DNA from: an uncultured Selenomonas sp.
GTDB lineage: Bacteria; Bacillota; Negativicutes; Selenomonadales; Selenomonadaceae
Assembly (NCBI GenBank): GCA_938045435.1
Contig: CALIBA010000029.1
Location: 1-9,049, forward strand
Reading direction: 5' to 3'
DNA length: 9,049 nucleotides
This document shows, piece after piece, positions 1-5,810 of this stretch (the stretch's first letter is position 1; each line of letters opens with the position of its first letter). The notes beneath the pieces are model-generated. The model did no database searches, was not told the origin of the DNA, and saw only the letters and a list, made by a program, of their open reading frames with translations. Position numbers and translations under genes: made by a program.

Positions 1-12
1 ATACGAAAAGAT

Positions 13-61
13 GGACTGTTGCACAAAGATAAATTTACCTTCGTGCAACAGTCCCTTTTTT
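13..61 (+). terminator. Rho-independent terminator, probably bidirectional
   Basis: A perfect 12-bp inverted repeat (13-24 GGACTGTTGCAC with 43-54 GTGCAACAGTCC) encloses an 18-nt loop. It is followed on the plus strand by C and six T (55-61). The loop allows three more pairs (AAG 26-28 with CTT 39-41) after one mismatch. Read on the plus strand it would end a gene lying left of the window. Read on the minus strand it lies about 55 nt past the rpsT stop and is followed by ATCTTTT, a weaker U-tract, so it probably also ends the ATPase-rpsT unit. A smaller 6-bp hairpin (75-80 with 92-97) lies between it and rpsT. Confidence 0.85.
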
Positions 62-109
62 AGGTGGAAGGACAGATTCCTTTTAGGATATGGAATCCAT
101 TCTCTATAC

Positions 110-376
110 TTACTGTGCCATTGCGTTGACCTTTTTAGCAAGACGCGATTTCTTGCGTGCCGCAGCATTCTTATGATAGACATTGTTGGCAGCAGCCTGG
201 TCGATGGATTTATATGCTGCAACGAGGAGGGTCCTCGCTTCGTCCGCATTGCCTGCAGCGACAGCGTCATTGACGCTGCGGATGGCGCGGCGCACGCGTG
301 TCTTTTCAGCGATGTTGCGCGCACGGCGCTTGGCATCAGATTTTACACTCAGAATGGAAGCCTTGATATTTGGCAA
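110..376 (-). CDS. rpsT: 30S ribosomal protein S20
   Basis: This encodes the small 16S rRNA-binding protein S20, an early assembly protein of the 30S subunit. The 88-residue product starts MPNIKAS, continues with a lysine/arginine-rich helix (SDAKRRARN), has the middle stretch ARTLLVAAYKSIDQAA and ends with the HKNAAARKKSRLAKKVN tail, all typical of S20. Length and basic composition fit the family. I place the start at TTG 376-374, because AGGGGG (390-385) stands 8 nt upstream of it. An in-frame GTG at 385 would add three residues but lies inside that ribosome site. The gene follows the P-type ATPase on the same strand with a 38-nt gap, but it has its own promoter at 412-440. A terminator lies downstream at 13-61. 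The family call is near certain; the TTG start is an inference from the ribosome-binding site and the family N-terminus. Confidence 0.96.
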   Translation of the reverse strand: MPNIKASILSVKSDAKRRARNIAEKTRVRRAIRSVNDAVAAGNADEARTLLVAAYKSIDQAAANNVYHKNAAARKKSRLAKKVNAMAQ

Positions 377-411
377 ATGGTTCACCCCCTCAACGAAAAA
401 TGTACTGGACT

Positions 412-440
412 ATTCTAGCATACAGGTGCGGGAATTGCAA
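412..440 (-). promoter_or_regulatory. Predicted sigma-70-type promoter of rpsT (extended -10)
   Basis: On the minus strand, TTGCAA (440-435) is followed after 17 nt by TAGAAT (417-412), and the -10 box is directly preceded by TGC, the extended -10 signature. The predicted transcript would begin near 405 and give an rpsT leader of about 30 nt. The TAG of the -10 box is also the stop codon of the upstream ATPase gene. Sequence match only; no expression evidence. Confidence 0.65.
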
Positions 441-2295
441 CGTTTTTTTCGCATTTCTCCTGTTCTCCAACCGTTAGGAGGAGTGCGGCATTCATGACGA
501 CGAGCAGCGATCCCACGTTGTGCCAGAGGGCACCTGTAACCGGCGTTAGAATGCCGCAGGCGGACAGAGCGAGGGCGATGAAGTTGAGCGTCAGTCCAAA
601 CAGGATGTTTTGCTGGATCTTTGCCCGTGTACGCCGCGCCATGCGGATGAGGGTAGGCAGACGCCGAATATCGTCTGTAACGAGTACAGCATCTGCGGAT
701 GCGACGGCGATGTCTGAGCCAATGCCGCCCATGGCAATGCCCGCAAAGGATGCTTTCAGTGCAAGGGCATCGTTGATGCCGTCGCCGACCATTGCAACAA
801 AGCGGCCGGTTGTCTTGACATGCTCCATTTTTTCATCGGGCAAAAGCCCACTGCGGATCTCCGTGATACCGGCCTGTGTGCTGATGTGCTTTGCTGCGCT
901 CGTGTGATCGCCTGTGAGGAGCAGGGGCGTGATGCCCATGCGCCGCAGAGAGGAAATCACTTTCGGAACAGCACTGCGCATGCGATCGGCGAGTACAATC
1001 ATGCCGATGGGAGTATCATCGAGCGCGACGATGCTAACGGCAGCCCCTCTTTCCAGGGATCTTGCGGCACAGTCTGCGGCAGTCTCTGTCAGTGCAAAGA
1101 GTGTGGGCTTTCCAACGGTGATACGCTTGCCGTCCACCTGTGCGACAATGCCCCGCCCCGCAAGCACCTGTGTATTTGTTGCCTGCGGCATGGGCGCATC
1201 CGTTTGCCGATAGGCACTGACAATCGCGCGCCCAAGGGGGTGTTCAGAATGCTGTTCGGCGGCTGCGGCAAAGCGCAGCACATCCTGCTTTGTATAAGAA
1301 TCCATCAGTACGTGCACCGTGGTGACCATTGGAGTGCCTTCTGTCAGCGTTCCCGTCTTATCAAAGGCCACCATATCCACGAGGGCAAGCCGTTCAAGCG
1401 CATCGCTCCTGCGGATGAGGATGCCGCGGCGCGTGAGATTGCCAATTGCTGCGGCAACGGCGGTTGGCGTGGCGAGGACGAAAGCACAGGGACAGAACAC
1501 CACGAGCGCCGTAACTGCACGGATGAAGTCGCCTGTGCCCCAAAAGACCCCGAGTGCAAGGACGAGCGCTATGACGACGAGCCTGGATGCCCACTGACTA
1601 GAAAGCAGAACAACGGGGGCTTTGCGCGCATCCACGGAGCTGGCGAGTGCGATGATGCGCTGGAGGGAGGAATCATGACCGGTCCTTTCTGCACGCATGG
1701 TGAATACACCATAGGTGTTTATCGTACCGCTCATCACAGGATCTCCCGGGCGTTTATCAATGGGCATGGATTCACCTGTCATGATGGATGGATCCACGGC
1801 AGTTTCCCCTTCTACCACGATGCCATCGACAGGGATCGTCTCCCCTGCGCGCACGCGGAGCAGATCGCTGCGCCGTATCTCCTCGACGGAAACCGTCTCC
1901 TCTTTTTTGCCGCGCAGCACATGTGCGGTCTGCGGCACGAGGCGCAGCAGACCCTCAATCCCCTGCTGCGCGCGCGCAACGGTCCAGTCCTCAAGAAGCG
2001 TTCCGATCTGCATGATGAGCGCGACTTCGCCTGCTGCAAAATATTCCTGTATGGAAACCGCGGCGATGAGTGCGATGGAGACAAGAACACCTGCGCGTAT
2101 ATCAAAGCCGGTCACGATACCACGCCCTGCGACATAGAGAATGGGGGTTCCGCAGAGCAGAATGGCAAGCCATGCGGGATCAAAGGGGAGAATCCCCTCT
2201 AAGACATGGAAAAAACTCAGGGTAAGTGCTGCGAGCGATATGGCAGAACAGACGGCTGTGGGTTTGGGGGCACTTTTCAGCCATGCGCGAATCAT
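415..2295 (-). CDS. Heavy-metal translocating P1B-type ATPase (metal uncertain)
   Basis: This is a 626-residue inner-membrane metal efflux pump that uses ATP and a phospho-aspartate intermediate. Visible motifs in order: an actuator-domain TGES (173-176), the transmembrane metal site CPC (268-270), the phosphorylation loop DKTGT with Asp312, the P1B nucleotide-domain His-Pro pair (H352-P353, in SEHPLGRAI), and the hinge GDGIND (504-509). Eight hydrophobic segments can be seen: about 13-30, 41-57, 66-82, 85-100, 236-253, 258-282, 563-581 and 584-609, the P1B layout. There is no N-terminal CxxC metal-binding domain; only about 12 residues precede the first membrane segment. The last membrane segment carries HNVGS (592-596), not the DxG of Zn/Cd pumps or the MxxSS of Cu pumps, so I do not name a substrate. 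The C-terminus has two cysteines (615, 626). The start is ATG 2295, with AGGAGG 8 nt upstream; a TTG at 2316 lies before that site. A TetR gene is divergent. Confidence 0.93.
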   Translation of the reverse strand: MIRAWLKSAPKPTAVCSAISLAALTLSFFHVLEGILPFDPAWLAILLCGTPILYVAGRGIVTGFDIRAGVLVSIALIAAVSIQEYFAAGEVALIMQIGTLLEDWTVARAQQGIEGLLRLVPQTAHVLRGKKEETVSVEEIRRSDLLRVRAGETIPVDGIVVEGETAVDPSIMTGESMPIDKRPGDPVMSGTINTYGVFTMRAERTGHDSSLQRIIALASSVDARKAPVVLLSSQWASRLVVIALVLALGVFWGTGDFIRAVTALVVFCPCAFVLATPTAVAAAIGNLTRRGILIRRSDALERLALVDMVAFDKTGTLTEGTPMVTTVHVLMDSYTKQDVLRFAAAAEQHSEHPLGRAIVSAYRQTDAPMPQATNTQVLAGRGIVAQVDGKRITVGKPTLFALTETAADCAARSLERGAAVSIVALDDTPIGMIVLADRMRSAVPKVISSLRRMGITPLLLTGDHTSAAKHISTQAGITEIRSGLLPDEKMEHVKTTGRFVAMVGDGINDALALKASFAGIAMGGIGSDIAVASADAVLVTDDIRRLPTLIRMARRTRAKIQQNILFGLTLNFIALALSACGILTPVTGALWHNVGSLLVVMNAALLLTVGEQEKCEKNVAIPAPVC

Positions 2296-2383
2296 ATGAA
2301 AAACCTCCTGTGACAATTAATATAGCGCAGGGAAGCGGTACGCGGCCGTCCCTTGGACATTGTGTATATTTATAAAACAGAAC

Positions 2384-2412
2384 TTGCTTCACTACTGGAC
2401 ATATAGTACAAT
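2384..2412 (+). promoter_or_regulatory. Predicted promoter of tetR
   Basis: TTGCTT (2384-2389) and TACAAT (2407-2412) are separated by 17 nt. The -10 matches consensus at five of six positions and the -35 at three. The predicted start near 2419 gives a leader of roughly 95 nt before the chosen tetR start. Confidence 0.5.
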
Positions 2413-2432
2413 AATTGACAGGAAATCACGAG

Positions 2433-2458
2433 AAACAGATCATGGCATCTGTCTGTTT
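2433..2458. repeat. Nested inverted repeats in the tetR leader, candidate operator
   Basis: ACAGAT (2435-2440) and ATCTGT (2447-2452) form an inverted repeat around CATGGC. AAACAG (2433-2438) and CTGTTT (2453-2458) form a second, overlapping one. They lie just after the predicted tetR start point, a common position for a TetR autoregulatory operator, but could equally fold as a short RNA hairpin. Confidence 0.3.
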
Positions 2459-2514
2459 TGGGACAAAATGTAAAAAGTGTTCACAATCGTATGGGAAAGC
2501 GAAAGGGAATGGGG

Positions 2515-3105
2515 ATGGAGCGGCGGCGCAAAAAGACACATCAGGCGATTCTCAAGGCATTTCAGGAACTCCTGGCACGAAAACGCTACGAAAGCATTAC
2601 CGTGCAGGAGATCATTGATGCGGCCGATGTCGGTCGGAGTACATTCTATACACATTTTGAAACCAAGGATATGCTGCTGCGTGCCATGTGTGAGGATATG
2701 TTTGCGCATGTTCTTGAGGATGTGTCTGATGAGGGGACGCACGATTTCTCCCGTGATGCGGATAATCCTGCGGTCATTGTATCGCATATGCTTTTTCACT
2801 TGCAGGATCAGCAGAAGAATATTCGCGGGCTGCTCACCTGTGAGAGCAGGGATATTTTTCTCAGTTACTTCCGTGCCAAACTCTGCGAAACCCTGACAGC
2901 ACGCGGGCATGTACTGCTGCGCCGTCATGCGCTTCCCGACGATTTTTTGATTGCACACATTACGGGCAGCTTCGTTCAGATGGTGGAGTGGTGGATGCAG
3001 GGGGGATGCAGGCAGACACCGGAGGAGATGACGGAGATGTTTTCTGCTGTCATTACACCGATTTTCCATACGGAGCAGGCGGTTAGAAATTTTCAAAAAC
3101 AATGA
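2515..3105 (+). CDS. TetR/AcrR-family transcriptional regulator
   Basis: This encodes a one-component DNA-binding regulator of 196 residues, usual for TetR proteins. The basic N-terminus (MERRRKKTHQAILKAF) leads into the helix-turn-helix at about residues 28-48 (ITVQEIIDAADVGRSTFYTHF), followed by the typical FETKDMLL. The C-terminal ligand domain is unlike any I can tie to a ligand, although its end (HITGSFVQMVEWWMQGG, then EEMTEMF) resembles the TetR subgroup of Firmicutes with a VEWW-type helix. I chose ATG 2515 because AAAGGG (2502-2507) is 7 nt upstream and the protein then begins like family members. In-frame ATGs at 2509 and 2491 and a TTG at 2458 are possible and would add up to 19 residues. 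Divergence from the metal ATPase suggests that it controls that gene and itself. No terminator is seen before glgC, so a link to glycogen genes cannot be excluded. Family sure; target inferred. Confidence 0.9.
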   Translation: MERRRKKTHQAILKAFQELLARKRYESITVQEIIDAADVGRSTFYTHFETKDMLLRAMCEDMFAHVLEDVSDEGTHDFSRDADNPAVIVSHMLFHLQDQQKNIRGLLTCESRDIFLSYFRAKLCETLTARGHVLLRRHALPDDFLIAHITGSFVQMVEWWMQGGCRQTPEEMTEMFSAVITPIFHTEQAVRNFQKQ

Positions 3106-3337
3106 GAGCACGACAGAAAACTTGCAGGAAATTTGGCGTATTTATCGAATTACTCAATAAATATTAAAGTTATAAGTATGCGGAAAGAAAGGAGGAACAA
3201 TACGACTAAGATGAAAAGCGTGTTAGATGAGCAGGCAGAAATACGGCAGATTGGACGGGGAAACGGTACCACTGTTCAGTTCGCCATTGCATATATGGTT
3301 GGGGTGCCGCCCGGTACCCATGGGGGGAGAAGTTCCT
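3106..3337 (+). promoter_or_regulatory. Long leader region upstream of glgC, possibly structured RNA
   Basis: This 232-nt stretch separates tetR from glgC. Its first 75 nt are AT-rich and hold several -10-like hexamers (for example TATAAG 3171-3176) but no convincing -35, so the glgC promoter is not located. A strong Shine-Dalgarno sequence, AAAGGAGG (3188-3195), has no ATG, GTG or TTG at normal distance; the first ATG is at 3211, 15 nt away. Further on, GGGTGCC (3302-3308) and GGTACCC (3313-3319) can form a 7-bp hairpin with a GCCC loop just before the glgC ribosome site. CGGTACC (3264-3270) can compete by pairing with GGTGCCG (3303-3309) or with GGTACC (3313-3318). No known riboswitch consensus was recognised. 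Confidence 0.4.
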
Positions 3338-4492
3338 ATGAGAAAAACAGAGTGCTTGGCAATGATCTTGGCTGGAGGACAGGGCAGCCGCCTGGGGGCG
3401 CTCACAAAGCGCGTGGCGAAACCTGCGGTCCCGTTCGGCGGGAAGTATCGCATCATTGATTTTCCTCTGAGCAATTGTGTCAACTCCGGCATTGAAAAAG
3501 TCGGTGTGCTCACACAGTATCGTCCGCTCGAGCTGAATCAGTACCTAGGATCCGGCAGTGCATGGGATTTGGATAAGCGCGACGGGGGGCTGTTCGTCCT
3601 GCCGCCCTACGCGCGTGAGAAGGGAGCGGAATGGTATCGCGGCACGGCAGATGCGATTTACCAGAATCTCAATTTCATCGAAATGGCGGATCCGGACTAT
3701 GTGCTGATCCTGTCGGGGGACCACATCTATACGATGGATTATTCATGGATGCTTGAATCTCACAAGAAGAATAAAGCACAGGCTACGATTGGTGTCTTTG
3801 AGGTGCCATGGGACGAGGCGCCGCGCTTTGGCATTATGAATACGGACGAGAGTGGGCGGATTGTTGCGTTTGAGGAAAAACCGGCAAAGCCCAAGAGCAA
3901 TCTCGCGTCGATGGGGATCTACATCTTTGACCGGAACTATCTTGCCGATTATCTGACGGCGGACGCAAAGAGTGAGACGTCAAGCCATGACTTTGGCAAG
4001 GACATCATTCCCAAGATGTTGGCAGATAAGGGGCGTCTCTATTCATATGCTTTTAACGGCTACTGGAAGGATGTCGGGACGATTGAGAGCCTCTGGCAGG
4101 CGAATATGGATCTTCTGCAGGATGAGCCTCCGTTTGAACTCTCGGGTAAGTGGGGCATCTATTCATTCAACCCATCTATGCCGCCGCAGTACATTGGAAA
4201 AGATGCGAAGGTGCAGCGCTCTATGATCAGCGAGGGTTCTGTGATCCTCGGCGAGGTTGAAAACTCGGTGGTGTTCCCCGGCGTGCGCATCGGCAAAGGA
4301 GCCGTCGTGCGCAACTCTGTGCTCTTGCCATCGGTTCGTATTGGTGACAGTGCACTCGTTGACTATGCGATTCTCGCACAGCATGCGGTTGTTGAGGAAG
4401 GCGCCCATGTGGTGGGTGAAGAGACGCAGATCACCGTGATCCCCGAAGGAGAGACAGTAACAGACGAATCCACTGCACAGCGTGTCGGCTAA
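3338..4492 (+). CDS. glgC: Glucose-1-phosphate adenylyltransferase, catalytic subunit GlgC
   Basis: GlgC makes ADP-glucose from glucose-1-phosphate and ATP, the committed step of bacterial glycogen synthesis in the cytosol. The 384-residue protein has the nucleotidyltransferase signature LAGGQGSRLGALT (11-23), the KPAVPFGGKYRIIDF block (28-42) with Lys28, the metal-binding catalytic Asp128 in LSGDHIYTMD, and the sugar-phosphate motif FEEKP with Lys181. A C-terminal left-handed beta-helix is seen from about 285, with hexapeptide-like repeats (VILGEVENSVVFPGVRIGKGAVVRNSV). Length matches Firmicutes GlgC. The start is ATG 3338, with GGAG 8 nt upstream; the frame stays open back to ATG 3227, but that would add 37 residues unlike the family and has no ribosome site. 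It is first in glgC-glgD-glgP-glgB, with glgD 28 nt downstream. All catalytic residues appear intact, in contrast to the GlgD partner. Activation by fructose-1,6-bisphosphate or similar cannot be read from the sequence. Confidence 0.96.
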   Translation: MRKTECLAMILAGGQGSRLGALTKRVAKPAVPFGGKYRIIDFPLSNCVNSGIEKVGVLTQYRPLELNQYLGSGSAWDLDKRDGGLFVLPPYAREKGAEWYRGTADAIYQNLNFIEMADPDYVLILSGDHIYTMDYSWMLESHKKNKAQATIGVFEVPWDEAPRFGIMNTDESGRIVAFEEKPAKPKSNLASMGIYIFDRNYLADYLTADAKSETSSHDFGKDIIPKMLADKGRLYSYAFNGYWKDVGTIESLWQANMDLLQDEPPFELSGKWGIYSFNPSMPPQYIGKDAKVQRSMISEGSVILGEVENSVVFPGVRIGKGAVVRNSVLLPSVRIGDSALVDYAILAQHAVVEEGAHVVGEETQITVIPEGETVTDESTAQRVG

Positions 4493-4520
4493 ACACTGAA
4501 AAGAGAATGGAGTGAATGTA

Positions 4521-5627
4521 ATGAATACCGTAATGGGTCTCATTAATCTGCAGGAGGACAGGAGCCTCATTCGTGAGCTTGCCGACCGTCGTGCTGTTGA
4601 GTCCATTCCGTTCGCCGGCCGCTATCGTCTTATTGACTTTGCGCTCTCGAGCATGGTCAACTCCGGCGTCAACCAGGTTGGCGTCATGCTCCCCGATGAG
4701 CCGCGCTCGGTGCTCGATCACCTTCGTTCGGGCAAAGATTGGGATCTGGCGCGTCGTCATGATGGGCTTTTTTATCTGCCTGCGTCGCAGGAGGATCCCA
4801 TGCGGCGCAAGGGAGATCTCAAAAATTTCTACCACAATCTCGACTTTATCGAGCATGTCTCTGCACGTTATATTCTCCTCGCAAATGGCAGCTTTGTCTA
4901 TAACATCGACTTCAACCAAGTCTTGCGGTTTCATCAGAATACGAGCGCGGATATTACGCTCGTGTCGCATACGACGGATGATGAGAACACAGGGAATAAC
5001 ATTGTTCTCGATACAGCGGAGAACGGCCTTATCTGTGACATCTCTGAAAAACCCGTGGCCTATCATGGCATGAAGGTGTCCATGGGCATCTATCTGATGG
5101 ACAAGCGTCTCTTTGTTGAGGCCGTACGGTATGCCTATGAGCGCGGCGGACAGGATTTTGTGCTCGATGCGTTGATTCGCAGGGCATCTGAATACACGAT
5201 GTTCGCCTATCCGCATGACGGTTATATGGCGCATGTGGACTCGATGTCAACTTACTACCGTACGAATATGGAGATTCTTGACCCGGAGGTGTGGGAGGAT
5301 CTCTTTATGGGAGAGCGTCCCATCTACACAAAGATCAAGGATGGTGTCCCCGTGCAGTACAAGGACACCGCCAAAGTGTCAAACTCTCTCATCGCCAATG
5401 GCTGCGTTATTCGCGGCGAGGTTGAAAACAGCATTCTGTTCCGCGGGGTCAAAGTGGGGCAGGGCGTCAAGATAAAAAATTCGATCATTATGCAAAGATG
5501 TGATATTCAAGACGGGGCCCTTGTGGAGAATGTGATCTGCGACAAAAACGTCATTATCACACCGGAGAAATGGCTGAAGGGCGCTGCTGAGTACCCTCTT
5601 GTTATCAAGAAGAACATCACCATCTGA
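4521..5627 (+). CDS. glgD: GlgD, non-catalytic partner subunit of ADP-glucose pyrophosphorylase
   Basis: GlgD is a GlgC paralogue found with it in Firmicutes; in characterised cases it joins GlgC in a mixed complex and raises its activity. The 368-residue product keeps the overall fold: IPFAGRYRLIDFALSSMVNSG (29-49), the EKP motif (176-178) and a C-terminal beta-helix (about 282-345, including VIRGEVENSILFRGVKVG). The glycine-rich nucleotide loop of GlgC is replaced by INLQEDRSL (8-16), the lysine before the IPF block is missing, and the catalytic aspartate position is Ser124 (ANGSFVYNID). It is therefore expected to be inactive alone. Start ATG 4521 has GGAG 8 nt upstream; an in-frame GTG at 4512 overlaps that site. 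The 28-nt gap from glgC implies co-transcription and stoichiometric expression. The assignment is firm; the regulatory role is known from the family rather than shown here. Confidence 0.95.
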   Translation: MNTVMGLINLQEDRSLIRELADRRAVESIPFAGRYRLIDFALSSMVNSGVNQVGVMLPDEPRSVLDHLRSGKDWDLARRHDGLFYLPASQEDPMRRKGDLKNFYHNLDFIEHVSARYILLANGSFVYNIDFNQVLRFHQNTSADITLVSHTTDDENTGNNIVLDTAENGLICDISEKPVAYHGMKVSMGIYLMDKRLFVEAVRYAYERGGQDFVLDALIRRASEYTMFAYPHDGYMAHVDSMSTYYRTNMEILDPEVWEDLFMGERPIYTKIKDGVPVQYKDTAKVSNSLIANGCVIRGEVENSILFRGVKVGQGVKIKNSIIMQRCDIQDGALVENVICDKNVIITPEKWLKGAAEYPLVIKKNITI

Positions 5628-5660
5628 GATGATATACGAAGTGTTACAACATGGTTGTTT

Positions 5661-5734
5661 GCCGTTAGAGTGGTTCTCCATCCGTCCCTGCCGTCATGGG
5701 ACGGGCAGGCGGGTGCTTTAACGGCTTCTTGTTT
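5661..5734 (+). terminator. Possible weak terminator or attenuator hairpin before glgP
   Basis: The two-tier hairpin at 5661-5725 is followed directly by TTCTTGTTTC. The stem strength favours termination, but the U-tract is interrupted by C and G, so full termination is doubtful and partial read-through more likely. It could set a different level of glgP/glgB from glgC/glgD. Confidence 0.35.
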
Positions 5735-5747
5735 CCAAAGATCTCCT

Positions 5748-5764
5748 TTGTAAGGCTTTTACAA
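5748..5764. repeat. 17-bp palindrome TTGTAA-N5-TTACAA
   Basis: TTGTAA (5748-5753) and TTACAA (5759-5764) are perfect inverted 6-mers around GGCTT. The form recalls operator sites of dimeric repressors, such as CcpA-type cre or Rex boxes, but the spacing does not match those consensus sequences exactly. It may instead be an RNA hairpin stem in the glgP leader. Confidence 0.35.
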
Positions 5765-5810
5765 CTCATGGGATGAGCGGAAACAGTAAACTGGAAAAGG
5801 AGTGGACGAT

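Larger units (their letters stand above)
2296..2514. promoter_or_regulatory. Divergent control region between the metal ATPase and tetR
   Basis: This 219-bp non-coding stretch serves both genes. Towards the ATPase it contains a perfect AGGAGG site (2308-2303) and, further back, the AT-rich TTTATAAATATACA stretch (about 2363-2377 on the minus strand) that could hold a -10 box, but no good -35 partner is visible. Towards tetR there is a clear promoter at 2384-2412. Two similar 9-mers, TGACAATTA (2311-2319) and its near-inverse TAATTGACA (2412-2420), mark the two ends and could be paired regulator sites. A nested inverted repeat lies at 2433-2458. Confidence 0.5.
5628..5810 (+). promoter_or_regulatory. 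Structured glgD-glgP intergenic region, candidate attenuator or regulatory RNA
   Basis: This 183-nt gap is unusually rich in secondary structure. An outer stem, GCCGTTAGAG (5661-5670) with CTTTAACGGC (5716-5725), pairs ten positions with one G-U. It encloses a perfect 7-bp inner stem, CCGTCCC (5682-5688) with GGGACGG (5698-5704), around a 9-nt loop; the two stems are separated by 11 nt on each side. The outer stem is followed by TTCTTGTTT, a poor U-tract. The inner stem has an alternative, CCTGCC (5687-5692) with GGCAGG (5704-5709). Downstream come three small hairpins (5736-5750, 5748-5764, 5765-5777) and then the glgP ribosome site. No clear promoter is visible. It may limit read-through into glgP or respond to a signal. 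Confidence 0.5.

Noticed and set aside
820..2202. Long plus-strand open frame of 460 codons opposite the metal ATPase
   Set aside because: It is antisense to a protein with intact catalytic motifs; its translation is rich in Cys, His and Arg with no recognisable domain, as expected of a shadow frame in GC-biased codons.
2353..2376. TTGGAC with TATAAA as a plus-strand promoter
   Set aside because: The spacing is only 12 nt; the pair at 2384-2412 with 17 nt is much better.
2440..3111. Minus-strand open frame of 223 codons opposite tetR
   Set aside because: The plus-strand frame has an unmistakable TetR helix-turn-helix; the antisense product has none.
3251..3275. T-box-like TGGTACC on the minus strand and cobalamin-like ACGGTACCACTG on the plus strand of the glgC leader
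   Set aside because: Only a few bases match; the remaining conserved parts of either riboswitch are absent and the gene context does not fit.
3227..3337. 37-residue N-terminal extension of GlgC from ATG 3227
   Set aside because: There is no ribosome site before 3227, the family begins near MRKTECLAMILAGG, and ATG 3338 has a well-placed GGAG.
3133..3459. Possible 108-codon gene overlapping the start of glgC
   Set aside because: It overlaps glgC by about 120 nt in another frame and resembles nothing known. I keep it only as a possible leader frame, not as a gene.
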